A DNA stretch of 64,000 nt from Nostocales cyanobacterium HT-58-2 (GCA_002163975.1 CP019636.1:5955501-6019500); one strand, 5' to 3'. Shown: positions 44,978 to 54,305, counted from the first letter of the stretch. Notes: generated from the sequence alone by a model not told the origin. Program-made: numbers and translations.

Positions 44978-46017
44978 AAATTACCGATTTGAAAGCGCAA
45001 CCTGGAGTCGAACCCACGGTAGTAGCACCGCAGCCTTCTCTGGTTAAAAATCAATTTCCTGAAACCGATTTACCTTTTTACCGCAAGTTGGGAAGGACCG
45101 ACCTCACCGTGAGTTGCTTGGGATTGGGTGGCGGCGGTCACATCTCTAGTGAGGATACGCTGTATGCCTTTGACCAAGGCATAAACTATTTTTTCTACTC
45201 CAGCGACTTGCACCATTTTCTTTACAGTTCCATGGCTGATGCGCTGCGGAAATTGTGCGGACGCAAATCCTCAGTGCGAGAAAAGGTCGTTTTGGCGACA
45301 GTGACATATGTCCTCAAAAGCCCAGAGTCAGTGCTGTCTGCTCTATTGGATCAAATGGCAGATTTGCGAATGGACTATATTGATGTGTTCTTTTGGGGTT
45401 GGATTGGTAGCAAAGATAACCAAGCAATACAAGATTGCTTAGGTGTCTCTAACGATTTGCGTGGTCCGAACAGCATATTTCAAAGACAGATTGAAAGATG
45501 GTTCGGTACTTGTGAACGCATGAAAAAAATGGGTCTCGTGCGCTACATCGGTGCTTCTTTCCACGATTTAGATCTAGCGCAGCAGTGGATGCATAGTCCT
45601 TTGTTAGATGTTGTCATGGTACGGCATAATGTTGCCCACCGCACCGCACAGAAAAAAGTTTTCGCCAATGTAGATGCAGACGACCCCCAGCGTCCCGGTA
45701 TCGTCACTTTTAAGTCAGCAGGAATGATGGGTTCTCTTTGGGAACCACCTGCTGGTTTGCCAAAAGGATGCTGGGTTCCTGAAGTATCTGATTTATACCG
45801 CTATTCCTTGAGTCAAAATTGCGTTGATATTGCTTTGACAGGTATGCGAAATCGTCAAGAAGTTGATGCAGCCATTGAGGGTATCAAGAAAGGGAAACTG
45901 ACCGCGCAAGAATTAGACTACCTCAACCTGTATGGAGATTTGCATCGCAATCGCGTCAAAATCAATGAGATTCCAACCGAACGCCTACTCCTAAGTCATT
46001 CCAAATCGCTTAGGTAA
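44974..46017 (+). CDS. Aldo/keto-reductase-fold protein with degenerate active site
   Basis: 347 residues, starting within the HopA1 stop (ATGA). The AKR fold is recognisable: RKLGRTDLTVSCLGLGGGGH, DQMADLRMDYIDVFFWGW, KKMGLVRYIGASFHDLDLAQ, and the C-terminal LTGMRNRQEVDAAIEGIKKG. The catalytic tetrad is not kept. Where AKRs have FFDTAxxYG this protein has YFFYSSDLHH. Where ATK is expected it has LATVTY. Where the lipHW His lies it has FFWGW. It may therefore bind NADPH or the modified peptide without ordinary carbonyl reduction, or catalyse something different such as reduction of dehydrobutyrine. That is inference. Confidence 0.85.
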   Translation: MKITDLKAQPGVEPTVVAPQPSLVKNQFPETDLPFYRKLGRTDLTVSCLGLGGGGHISSEDTLYAFDQGINYFFYSSDLHHFLYSSMADALRKLCGRKSSVREKVVLATVTYVLKSPESVLSALLDQMADLRMDYIDVFFWGWIGSKDNQAIQDCLGVSNDLRGPNSIFQRQIERWFGTCERMKKMGLVRYIGASFHDLDLAQQWMHSPLLDVVMVRHNVAHRTAQKKVFANVDADDPQRPGIVTFKSAGMMGSLWEPPAGLPKGCWVPEVSDLYRYSLSQNCVDIALTGMRNRQEVDAAIEGIKKGKLTAQELDYLNLYGDLHRNRVKINEIPTERLLLSHSKSLR

Positions 46018-46097
46018 TGCTTATTCACTTGTAGAGCGTAAAGACAAATAAAAAACAACTTCTATAACCCAAATAATAACTTCAAGATCATAAAACT

Positions 46098-46901
46098 ATG
46101 CCTGAACAATTAGAACAAACCCTGTCACCAACCTCTGTTGCCCATGAAGACGAACAATCATCAAGCCAAATCTTTACTCCCGTTGCTGTGACTCTCGCAA
46201 CGGATGTTGAGGTTCTTACTTATTTGCGGCGTGGTGCGAAATTTGCAGAAATAGCCGCTAAAGCGGAACGGGATGCAGCGGTCCTAGCCAACTGTGAAAA
46301 ACTAGGAATCACAGTATCTGATGAAGAGTGGCAAGCAGCAGGAGATGCCTTTCGTCAACAACACAAATTGTGGGGAACTGCAGAAACTTTCGCTTGGCTA
46401 GACCAGCAGCGCATTACCATAGAGGAATGGTCAGAAGGTATTAGAGTCACACTGTTAGAGAAGAAACTGAAAGAGCACCTTTTTGGTGGATCTGTGGATG
46501 GCGCCTATCTCAGCAATCGTGACAATTACAAACGAGTAGCACTGTCGCAGATTCTGGTTATTGATCTGGCAACTGCTTGGAAAATCATTCAGACGCTACG
46601 TGAGGGACATGCTTCTTTTTGCGCTTTAGCATTGGAACACTCAAAGGGTAAACAATCTCAAGAAAATGGTGGTTTTGTTGGAATTCGCTTTTTGGTGGAA
46701 CTCTTGCCAGAGATTGTAGAAGCGATAACTGATGCGAAAGAATGCGAAATTGTCGGTCCAATTCAATCAAAATTGGGTTATCACGTTCTCCGAGTCGAAA
46801 AGTGGTTCCCTACACAATTGAATCAAGAGGCGAGAGAGCAAATTCTGGACTCGATGTTTCAAGTATGGCTTCACAAGGTGAAGAATTCCACCCAGCAATG
46901 A
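46098..46901 (+). CDS. Parvulin-type peptidyl-prolyl isomerase (SurA-like), first
   Basis: 267 residues. The N-terminal half (about 40-135) is helical, like SurA/trigger-type chaperone domains (EVLTYLRRGAKFAEIAAKAE). The C-terminal PpiC domain (about 145-240) has VALSQILVID, SFCALALEHSKGKQSQENGGFVG and GPIQSKLGYHVLRVEKW. There is no signal peptide, so it probably acts in the cytoplasm on the precursor or on the exporter's substrate. Such isomerases are common next to HlyD/C39 exporters in cyanobacteria. ATG at 46098. Confidence 0.85.
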   Translation: MPEQLEQTLSPTSVAHEDEQSSSQIFTPVAVTLATDVEVLTYLRRGAKFAEIAAKAERDAAVLANCEKLGITVSDEEWQAAGDAFRQQHKLWGTAETFAWLDQQRITIEEWSEGIRVTLLEKKLKEHLFGGSVDGAYLSNRDNYKRVALSQILVIDLATAWKIIQTLREGHASFCALALEHSKGKQSQENGGFVGIRFLVELLPEIVEAITDAKECEIVGPIQSKLGYHVLRVEKWFPTQLNQEAREQILDSMFQVWLHKVKNSTQQ

Positions 46902-46939
46902 TCAACTAAACACATCAAGCACAGCTTGGAAGAGACAAT

Positions 46940-47665
46940 ATGGTAGTTGTAGTAGGTTTTGCCGAAGGCTATAATTCCCTGAACCGCACTGTGAGTGATG
47001 ACAGCATCTTTCCTTCTAGTTCCCCAACTTATAGGGTCATTGTCGCTGGAGGAGATGGTGACGACACCCTTAATGGAGGAGATGGTGACGACATTCTCTA
47101 TGGTGGATATGGCAATGACACCATCAATGGCGGTTATGGTAACGACATCGTCAGCGGTGGTCCTGGTGTAGACACGCTCACTGGTGGACCAGGTAGAGAT
47201 ACTTTCTTGTTCTCCGATGACCCCTTCTCCGGCGGTACACCAACGCCAGCTAATAATGGGATCTCAGTGTTGAATCAACCGGATGTGCTGACAGACTTCC
47301 AATTTGGGGAGGATAAGTTGCAGTTTGACAGTCAGAAGTTCGGCATCCGTACCCTAACTTTTCAGCAAGGGAACAGCGCCCAACTTTTCGGTGATCATAA
47401 TTTACTAGTTTTGCTAGACCCATTTCCAAACGCAGCCGCAGCCGCAAAAGCGATCGCTGATAATGACGCTATCACTGCAAAAAATGGCTTGTTTGTGTAC
47501 TTTAACCTCAACCTGGGTTTTTCCCGAGTTGTGTACTCTCAAGACCTCAGTAACGGTGGTTCAATTAGTGTCTTAGGTAATCTCACCAATCAAACGGATG
47601 TCGCAAACCAGGCTCTATTCTCTGCACAAAACTTTGACTTGTCTAATGTTATAAACCAAACCTAA
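46940..47665 (+). CDS. Small RTX calcium-binding repeat protein
   Basis: 241 residues. Residues about 33-90 hold RTX nonapeptides (GGDGDDTLNGGDGDDILYGG, YGNDTINGGYGNDIVSGG) that bind Ca2+ in a beta-roll. The rest (LTDFQFGEDKLQFDSQKFGI onward) is the globular end found after RTX blocks. RTX proteins leave by type I secretion using a C-terminal signal, so the ABC/HlyD pair of this locus may export it, but no TolC is visible in the window. A GGAAGAGACAAT stretch precedes the ATG at 46940. Confidence 0.85.
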   Translation: MVVVVGFAEGYNSLNRTVSDDSIFPSSSPTYRVIVAGGDGDDTLNGGDGDDILYGGYGNDTINGGYGNDIVSGGPGVDTLTGGPGRDTFLFSDDPFSGGTPTPANNGISVLNQPDVLTDFQFGEDKLQFDSQKFGIRTLTFQQGNSAQLFGDHNLLVLLDPFPNAAAAAKAIADNDAITAKNGLFVYFNLNLGFSRVVYSQDLSNGGSISVLGNLTNQTDVANQALFSAQNFDLSNVINQT

Positions 47666-47706
47666 AGTTTGTCAGAGAGTTTCATGTGGGTCAAGTTTTT
47701 GAAAAA

Positions 47707-48495
47707 TTATTCTACCGCAGCAAATTGCGGTAGAGCAGCCTCATTTTGAGTATTGTTATTCTCAAGCTTAGTCACAATGTCTAGTTTTGCAATTTGTTGT
47801 TTTAACCAAGCTGCAAACAGATCCCCCAAAATCTTACTACGTAATTGCTCATCTAATTTGGGTTGAATGATTTCTTCTACCCAAATGAGATGTGCGCCTT
47901 TAGGAGTGGTGATTGGCTTAAGAATTTGCGGGGGTGTGGCGGCAAAAACAGCGGCTGCTATCTCTGGTCTCAAGTCGCTACGTCGTCTAATTCCTTGATA
48001 TCCGCTTGCACGGCGAAGTTCTGGTTCTTTGATGTATTGACGGGCAATTTCTTGAAAACTGATTTCGCCTTCTTCTAAAGCATAAAACAGTTCCAAAGCC
48101 ACGTCTTCATCATCTAAAATGACTTCATAAGTAACCGCTCCTACATAGTTAAGTTTGTGTTCGTAGAAGAAAGGTTCAACTTTCTCTTGAAACAGATGAA
48201 TTGCTAACTTATTAGAGAGCAAATTTATCTGTGCTAAATATTCAAAGTCATCTACAGAAAGATGATATTTTTCCAGCCATGCCAAAGTATCTTCTGCTTT
48301 GAGGAGTTGATTCGCTAACCTCAGACTATCTGCTGCTTGTTGAAGTTCTTCTATTTCAACTTGAATACCTGCTTTGATTGCCGCTTCAGTAATGATTTTT
48401 CGTGTTGCGATCGCTTCTACTAAACTAGGAATTTGACAAGAAATTCTAGCCTGATAAAAAAGATCCTCAGAAGAAATTTTTAGAACTTGTGACAT
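47707..48495 (-). CDS. Parvulin-type peptidyl-prolyl isomerase (SurA-like), second
   Basis: About 262 residues from ATG at 48495 (MSQVLKISSEDLFYQARISC); the frame continues upstream to 48552. The chaperone-like N-terminal helical region and PpiC domain (YEVILDDEDVALELFYALEEG, RRASGYQGIRRRSDLRPEIA, KPITTPKGAHLIWVEEI) resemble the first isomerase at 46098 but with low identity. No signal peptide. It is the last gene of the minus-strand export block (HTH, ABC, HlyD, PPIase), with a 400-bp gap from HlyD. Confidence 0.85.
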   Translation of the reverse strand: MSQVLKISSEDLFYQARISCQIPSLVEAIATRKIITEAAIKAGIQVEIEELQQAADSLRLANQLLKAEDTLAWLEKYHLSVDDFEYLAQINLLSNKLAIHLFQEKVEPFFYEHKLNYVGAVTYEVILDDEDVALELFYALEEGEISFQEIARQYIKEPELRRASGYQGIRRRSDLRPEIAAAVFAATPPQILKPITTPKGAHLIWVEEIIQPKLDEQLRSKILGDLFAAWLKQQIAKLDIVTKLENNNTQNEAALPQFAAVE

Positions 48496-48913
48496 GATGC
48501 AAGGACTCCAAATTATTGACAAACAAAGATTTTCATCTGGGATTTGATACACAATTGATTACTACTACCTGCCTCTTTCAAGACAGCAGGTAATACCAAT
48601 TTAAAAAAAGAATACAACACCTGGTTATGACCTCTCCCCAACCCTCCCCGAGCTTCGGGGAGGGTGCTATCAGGCGGGTGGGATATCTGTCGCAAATTTT
48701 TTTTGAATAAGTTTAATAGCCTGTTAGAAAACCTAAGTTGAAGATGAGTTTTGGATTAAAAAGACATAATTGCCCCTGTATATATAACCACAGCCTTAAT
48801 AATCCCAATTACGCTTAACTCAATAAATTTTTACAATTTGAGTTGTTTTGTTCCCATTGATCTAAATAATTACTCAATAAACAATAAGTATTGATCCATG
48901 AATTGATGAATGA
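48496..48913. other. Intergenic region between PPIase and HlyD genes
   Basis: About 420 bp. It contains the perfect hairpin CCCTCCCCGA/TCGGGGAGGG (48642-48651, 48655-48664), a repeat widespread in cyanobacteria. On the minus strand no T-run follows, so terminator function for HlyD is doubtful. Confidence 0.55.
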
Positions 48914-50485
48914 TTAAAGCTCTAAACCTCCTGCTTGCAGTTTCTTAAAGGGATCTAAGATGAAGTCAATGACACGACGCTGGCGAACAATGACCTCAGC
49001 AGTTGCCGTTTGACCAGGAGTCAATGCTATGCGTTTGTTGCCATTTTGAATATAAGGTTGATCCAGAGTAATTTCCAATTCAAAAGTTTCAGTTTTGCCT
49101 TGGTTAGTCTCTACGATTTTGGAGTCTGGAGAAATTTGACTGACTTTACCATGCACCACTCCATAATCTTGGAAAGGATAGGCATCAAACTTGATTTTCA
49201 CTGGCATACCCACTTTCAAGAAGCCGCTTTGTTGGCTAGGCATTTGGGCTTTAAGGACAAAGGCAGCATTTTGAGGCGCAATTTGAGCTACCCTTTGACC
49301 GGCTTGTATGACAGATCCCGACTTGGTAATGGGCAACTCAAAAATGACACCGTTAATGGGAGAGCGCAACACTCGTTGTCGTAGCTGAATCTTGTAGGAT
49401 GTGATTTGGCTTCCTGTCTGGGCAATTTCTGATTGCAAGGAGTTGATTTGTGTTTGTAGTTCTTTGAGTTGTTCCTGTGCTTTGAGTTCTGCAAGTTCAC
49501 CTGTATGAATCAAGCTTTGATAAGAGCGTTGCTCTTCTTGCAACCGAAGTTCAGCTTGTTGGATTTCTGACTGAGCTTGCTGAAGACTCTTTTGATAACT
49601 GCTTTGTTGTTCTTCTAGACTAGACTGAGCCTGAGAAATCTCAGAGCGAGCTTGCACAAGGTGTTCGTAGTTTTCTTTTGCCGCCTGTTCTACTTCCTTG
49701 AAGCGGTCTTGTGCCATGACACCGTCTTCATACGCTTTTTGATAACGCGGGACTTTTTCTTGAGAGGCTCGCAAACGGACTTCTGCTAACTTATAAGCTG
49801 CCTTGCTCGACTCCAGAAGTTGCTTGCTCTGGTTGACTTTAGCCAGTTTTTCCTCTTTCTGTAAGTTATAGACAGCTTTAAGAGCATTGAGATTCTGTTG
49901 TGCCTGCTCCACTTGAGACATTTTTGCCAATTGTTGGGCTTGATTTTGTTGCTGCTGAGTCCGCAGAGACAGTGTCAATTGATTTTTTAGAATTTCTAAG
50001 TTCTCTCGCCTATTTTGCAGCCCGTCTAGCTTTGTGAGAACTTGCTTGAGTTCAGTTCTTAAAACATCTGAGTCTAATTCTAGTAAAATCTGATTTTCTT
50101 TAACGGTGTCACCTTCTTTAACTCTGACAACAGTGACACTCCCGCTAGTTGGACTATCTAATTTTTGGGTTGCACCTCTGGGTTCAATACGCCCTCTGGC
50201 ACTCCCTGTCTCATCAACCTTAGAGAGCATTGTCCAAGGTAAGACAATGACTGTAAAGGCGATTAACACGTACAACAAAGAGCGGGTCCAAGCTTTAGGG
50301 AGGGCATCGAGCAGTTCTTCGGTGCCGTAATACCAATCATTCGCCTCATTTGCCTCTTGTGCTGCGTCTGTCTGATGACTTAAATCGGTAGATTCTACTG
50401 TTTCGTGCGGATGGACATAATTTTGGTATTCATCTGGTTCTGTTTTAACAATGACAGATGAGGAATTGTGAGATGGGTTTGGCAT
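48914..50485 (-). CDS. HlyD family adaptor of peptide exporter
   Basis: 523 residues, periplasmic adaptor (membrane fusion protein) for type I or peptide export. One membrane span (about 68-88, SLLYVLIAFTVIVLPWTML) follows a cytoplasmic N-terminal tail. Then come a biotinyl/lipoyl-like half (SPTSGSVTVVRVKEGDTVKE), a long coiled coil of heptads rich in Gln (about 150-360), and the second half (RSPINGVIFELPITKSGSVI). It starts 90 bp after the ABC gene stop, in the same operon. A degraded relative lies at 57825-58697. Confidence 0.92.
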   Translation of the reverse strand: MPNPSHNSSSVIVKTEPDEYQNYVHPHETVESTDLSHQTDAAQEANEANDWYYGTEELLDALPKAWTRSLLYVLIAFTVIVLPWTMLSKVDETGSARGRIEPRGATQKLDSPTSGSVTVVRVKEGDTVKENQILLELDSDVLRTELKQVLTKLDGLQNRRENLEILKNQLTLSLRTQQQQNQAQQLAKMSQVEQAQQNLNALKAVYNLQKEEKLAKVNQSKQLLESSKAAYKLAEVRLRASQEKVPRYQKAYEDGVMAQDRFKEVEQAAKENYEHLVQARSEISQAQSSLEEQQSSYQKSLQQAQSEIQQAELRLQEEQRSYQSLIHTGELAELKAQEQLKELQTQINSLQSEIAQTGSQITSYKIQLRQRVLRSPINGVIFELPITKSGSVIQAGQRVAQIAPQNAAFVLKAQMPSQQSGFLKVGMPVKIKFDAYPFQDYGVVHGKVSQISPDSKIVETNQGKTETFELEITLDQPYIQNGNKRIALTPGQTATAEVIVRQRRVIDFILDPFKKLQAGGLEL

Positions 50486-50575
50486 AGTTTTGTTTCCAAA
50501 ATGGCAAAGTGAGGAGATGAGGGAACAAAGGAAACCAAAAGTGAAAAGTCAAACTTTCTTTGACTTTTTCTTGAC

Positions 50576-53500
50576 TCAACCTGTGTAGGCTAACTGTTGC
50601 TGGTTCAGGTAGTAATAATGACCTTTTTGAGCGACTAATTCTTCGTGAGAACCACTTTCAACTAATACGCCTCGGTCCAATACCAAAATCAAGTCAGCAT
50701 TGCGTACAGTGGAAAGGCGATGAGCAATAATCAGGCTGGTACGTCCTTGAAGAATTTTTTTCAAATTGTTCTGAATAATCTGCTCGGATTCCGAATCTAG
50801 GTGACTGGTAGCCTCATCAAAAATTAAGAAGCGGGGATTACCTAGCAAGGCACGAGCAATGGCGAGACGTTGACGTTGTCCACCCGAAAGCATTCCACCG
50901 CCTTCACCAATTTGGGTTTCGTAACCCATTGGCATCTGCTGAATAAATTCATCCGCCCCAGCCAGACGTGCTGCTGTGATAATTTCCTCAAGACTGACTT
51001 CTGGGTGAGCAATGCTGATGTTTTCCCGAATCGTACCGCCAAACAAAAATGTATCTTGGTCAACCACACCAATTTGTTGTCGCAGCGATTTTAAAGAAAT
51101 GTTACTTACGTCATGACCGTCGATAAGCACTTTGCCATCGGTTGGTGGATACAAACCCAAAATCAATTTCGACAAGGTTGTCTTCCCAGAACCGCTACGT
51201 CCCACCACCGCTACAGTTTGCTCTGGCAAGATTTCAAAGCTGAGATTTTCTAGGACGTTTATATCGCTTTCGGGATGATAGCGGAATGTCACATTCTCAA
51301 AGCGAACGTGACCGCGAAGTCTCCGTAAGGGTCTGCGGGAAGATGAGTGCAAATCTTCTTCTGGTTCCGCTTCTAGGACATCATTAATGCGTTCAGCAGA
51401 AACAATGACTTCTTGCAATTGATTCCACAAAACTGTCAACCGTTGGAAAGGCAAAATGATGTTACCCAATAACATATTAAAGGCAACTAATTGCCCGATT
51501 GTGAGTCGGTTTTGAATGACTAGCCATGCCCCAAACCAAAGCAATCCCGTGGTGACCAGCGATTGAATAGTAGAACTGAAAATTTGCAGTTGGTTACTAA
51601 TGACTTGCCCACCAAACATTTTTCTAATTAAATTATTCAGTTGCTCCTCCCAATGCCAGCGCACCGTCTGTTCAATTGCCATTGAACGGATAGAGCGAAT
51701 TCCTGTGAGGGCTTGAATGAGGTAGCTATTTTCGCTGGCTAAAGCACCAAAAATCTCGCGGTTCACGCGGCGAAGCCAAGGAGTGGCAAGCAGCGCTAGC
51801 AGAAAAAAGGGCGGCACAATAGCAAGAGATATCAATGCCATCTGCCAGCTATACCAAAACATCAATCCCACATAGATAAACACTGTGAGTAAATCCAGGA
51901 TGATTGATAGGGCTTCACCAGTCAAAAAGCGCTGAATTTTCTGGTTTTCTTGGACGCGAGAAACAATATCGCCGACATAACGTGACTCAAAGTACGACAG
52001 GGGCAAGCGGAAGGTATGTTTAATAAAACCCACTACCAAAGCTAGACCAACACGGTTAGCTGTATGGTCTAGCAAATATTGCCGTAGTCCGGTCATCGCA
52101 ATGCGGAACAAACCAAAAATAACCAATCCCAAACCGACAGCGTTTAATGTGAGGGTGCTGCCCTGTACAATCACACGATCTAGCAACAACTGAGTGAAGA
52201 GTGGTGTGACCAGTCCAAAGACCTGAATGAGCACTGAAGTGGCAAACACTTCTAACAGCACCCGAGAGTGGGGTTTGACTAACTCATAAAACTTCCAAAA
52301 AGGTGTATTGTCTTCTTGAGTGTCGTTGAGTATGGCTGTGGGTTGCAACAATAATGCATACCCAGTCCAACCTTCCTTAAATTGGGAAATCGTGAGATGA
52401 CGCTGACCGATCGCAGGGTCGCCAACAATCACCCGCCCTTTTGTGATTTCATAGACGACGATGTAGTGCTTGCCTTCCCAGTGGGCAATTGCAGGCAAGG
52501 GTTGTTGTGATAATTTATCAACACTGGCTTTTACAGGTCGGGTTGCAAAGCCAATACTTTCTGCTGCTGCTGCTAAAGCTCGTAAAGTTGCGCCACTGCG
52601 ACTGACGTTAGTGAGATCTCGCAGTCGGTTAACGCTAAAGCGCTTGCCCCAGTAGCGTCCAATCATCACTAAGCAGGCTGCGCCACAGTCTGAGGCACTT
52701 TGTTGTGCATAGAACGGGTAGCGCTGGATCAGGCGTCCCCACACTTGCCCTACTCTGACGTTAGGGCTAGGAAAGTAGGGGCGCTGTTTCTTTTGCTTTT
52801 GTTCCTGTGGGAATTCTTGCTGCGAACCTGGAAAAGGAATGACGTTTCTAGCAGGAGAGAGTTTTTCTTGTCTAGGTTTGGTGGGAAGAATTTCACGAGT
52901 CTCAACAGGCTCTTGGTGTTCCTGTTGAGATGGCACAAATTCTGCCAATTGCTGCCAGTGTTGCAATGCTGTTTGCCAATTGGAATTTTTAAGAATGTAG
53001 GCAATTGTTGGCTGGGTTGCCTGCCACTGCTCGGTTTTACTTGGATAAATATTGCCCGGAGTCAAGGAATGACCCTGAGAATCTAGGATTTCTCCTTTAC
53101 GAAGCAACCACAGTTTGCTTTCTTGGAAAAGTTCTGACGCTAGAGTACCGGTTTCTAGTTGATGCCGCTCAAATAGAGATAAAGCTTTGAGTATCTCCTC
53201 AACAGGTATATCGCGAGTGACTTGCTTGAGTTGAGAGTTCTGGCAACATAACATAAGTAAATCCCAAAACTCTGCCCGTGCAAACAAGCGATCGCGTATT
53301 TCGGGAGACTTGCCCATCAACGCTTGCAACGCTTCTTGCTTGAGATAACAGAGCTTGAGGTTTGATGAAGCTCTGGCAGCGTAAAATTGAAAGTTTTCTT
53401 CTGGAAAAAGAGTCACCTCACCGAATGATGACCCTACAGACAAGGTAGTAATTAAGTTATTCGAGCTGTCTAGCAGTCTGACTTTACCTGTAAGGATGAT

Positions 53501-53668
53501 GTAGATGCCTCCTTTCGCCTCTGCAGTTTGCCAAAACTGCTTTGCGACTTGTGGCTCTATTATTTCTACTGCTTTCAAACAGATTTGTAGTTCCCTTTCT
53601 GATAGGGTTTCACCCAAGGTGATGGTGAGATGCTGACTTAACTGTTGTTGGGAAAACACCGATGCCAT
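50576..53668 (-). CDS. C39-peptidase ABC exporter with cyclic-nucleotide-binding domain
   Basis: 1030 residues. The N-terminal cNMP-binding domain has GGIYIILTGKVRLLDS and SVGSSFGEVTLFP. A second weakly similar region follows, then a C39 peptidase domain (about 315-445) with catalytic Cys at about 328 in SDCGAACLVM, His in GKHYIVV and Asp in VGDPAIG. The membrane domain comes next (about 470-740). The ATPase has the P-loop GRSGSGKTT (near 820) and LSGGQRQRLAIARAL. This layout is that of HetC-type exporters. It would cleave GG leaders and export cores. GGAGG sits 7 bp before the ATG at 53668. Confidence 0.95.
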   Translation of the reverse strand: MASVFSQQQLSQHLTITLGETLSERELQICLKAVEIIEPQVAKQFWQTAEAKGGIYIILTGKVRLLDSSNNLITTLSVGSSFGEVTLFPEENFQFYAARASSNLKLCYLKQEALQALMGKSPEIRDRLFARAEFWDLLMLCCQNSQLKQVTRDIPVEEILKALSLFERHQLETGTLASELFQESKLWLLRKGEILDSQGHSLTPGNIYPSKTEQWQATQPTIAYILKNSNWQTALQHWQQLAEFVPSQQEHQEPVETREILPTKPRQEKLSPARNVIPFPGSQQEFPQEQKQKKQRPYFPSPNVRVGQVWGRLIQRYPFYAQQSASDCGAACLVMIGRYWGKRFSVNRLRDLTNVSRSGATLRALAAAAESIGFATRPVKASVDKLSQQPLPAIAHWEGKHYIVVYEITKGRVIVGDPAIGQRHLTISQFKEGWTGYALLLQPTAILNDTQEDNTPFWKFYELVKPHSRVLLEVFATSVLIQVFGLVTPLFTQLLLDRVIVQGSTLTLNAVGLGLVIFGLFRIAMTGLRQYLLDHTANRVGLALVVGFIKHTFRLPLSYFESRYVGDIVSRVQENQKIQRFLTGEALSIILDLLTVFIYVGLMFWYSWQMALISLAIVPPFFLLALLATPWLRRVNREIFGALASENSYLIQALTGIRSIRSMAIEQTVRWHWEEQLNNLIRKMFGGQVISNQLQIFSSTIQSLVTTGLLWFGAWLVIQNRLTIGQLVAFNMLLGNIILPFQRLTVLWNQLQEVIVSAERINDVLEAEPEEDLHSSSRRPLRRLRGHVRFENVTFRYHPESDINVLENLSFEILPEQTVAVVGRSGSGKTTLSKLILGLYPPTDGKVLIDGHDVSNISLKSLRQQIGVVDQDTFLFGGTIRENISIAHPEVSLEEIITAARLAGADEFIQQMPMGYETQIGEGGGMLSGGQRQRLAIARALLGNPRFLIFDEATSHLDSESEQIIQNNLKKILQGRTSLIIAHRLSTVRNADLILVLDRGVLVESGSHEELVAQKGHYYYLNQQQLAYTG

Positions 53669-53705
53669 TCACTCACCTCCAACTTTGTATGATTTCCTAG
53701 ATTAT

Positions 53706-54305
53706 TTACTTGGTCTGAAGCAAATTTATTGACCAACGGAAACTAGGCTCCAAGTTGGATTGCAGGTCACAAATCTTAATACCAGTGTCCTTGGTTGTGT
53801 TGGCTGCTTTGTTATCAAAAGAGCGTTTTTGTTTTGTCGAAAGCCCCATTCGTTTAAGCAAACGATTGATGTGGCGATCGCTAATTTCAATGCCAAATTC
53901 ATTCGCTAAATGTTTACTTAACCATTGGGCAGTCCAATTGGCAAATGCATAACCATAATCACGAGGACTATGATTGACTAATTCTTGTAACCTTTTTATA
54001 TATTCGTCATTCACAGTTTTCGGTCTGCCTATCGGGCGCTCCTGCCATTTATGCGCTAGACCTGCCTGTGCTACAGCAACCCAGTACCTTGCCATCTCTT
54101 GGGAACAACCTAATATCTGACAGATTTGGGTTTGAGTTTTCCCCATATCTGCTAGCAACATAATCTCTACTCTGCGACGGTACTCAGGTTGCAAATTTGC
54201 TTGCAAATTTTTCAATAATACCTGTCTTTGGAAAGGCGTCAAGAATTTGCTGTTACTAACGTCGTAACTTTCAAAAGCTTGTTGTTGACTTATTTGGTGT
54301 GACAT
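53706..54305 (-). CDS. Helix-turn-helix protein derived from IS630-type transposase N-terminus
   Basis: 199 residues. The first HTH (about 45-90) has MLLADMGKTQTQICQILGCS and ARYWVAVAQAG; the second winged part (about 105-170) has the IS630-like WTAQWLSKHLANEFGIEISD and RHINRLLKRMGLSTKQK. The DDE catalytic domain is absent, so it is not a transposase. It starts 37 bp upstream of the exporter gene on the same strand, suggesting a co-opted regulator of export. A perfect 11-bp inverted repeat lies 45 bp before its start. Confidence 0.82.
   Translation of the reverse strand: MSHQISQQQAFESYDVSNSKFLTPFQRQVLLKNLQANLQPEYRRRVEIMLLADMGKTQTQICQILGCSQEMARYWVAVAQAGLAHKWQERPIGRPKTVNDEYIKRLQELVNHSPRDYGYAFANWTAQWLSKHLANEFGIEISDRHINRLLKRMGLSTKQKRSFDNKAANTTKDTGIKICDLQSNLEPSFRWSINLLQTK

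Noticed and set aside
50576..53668. Naming the ABC exporter hetC
   Set aside because: Domain layout fits HetC, but many cyanobacterial paralogues share it, and the immediate neighbours point to peptide export; phylogeny is needed.
53706..54305. Insertion sequence or active transposase
   Set aside because: The catalytic DDE domain is absent and no flanking inverted repeats of an IS are visible; it sits in operon position with the exporter.
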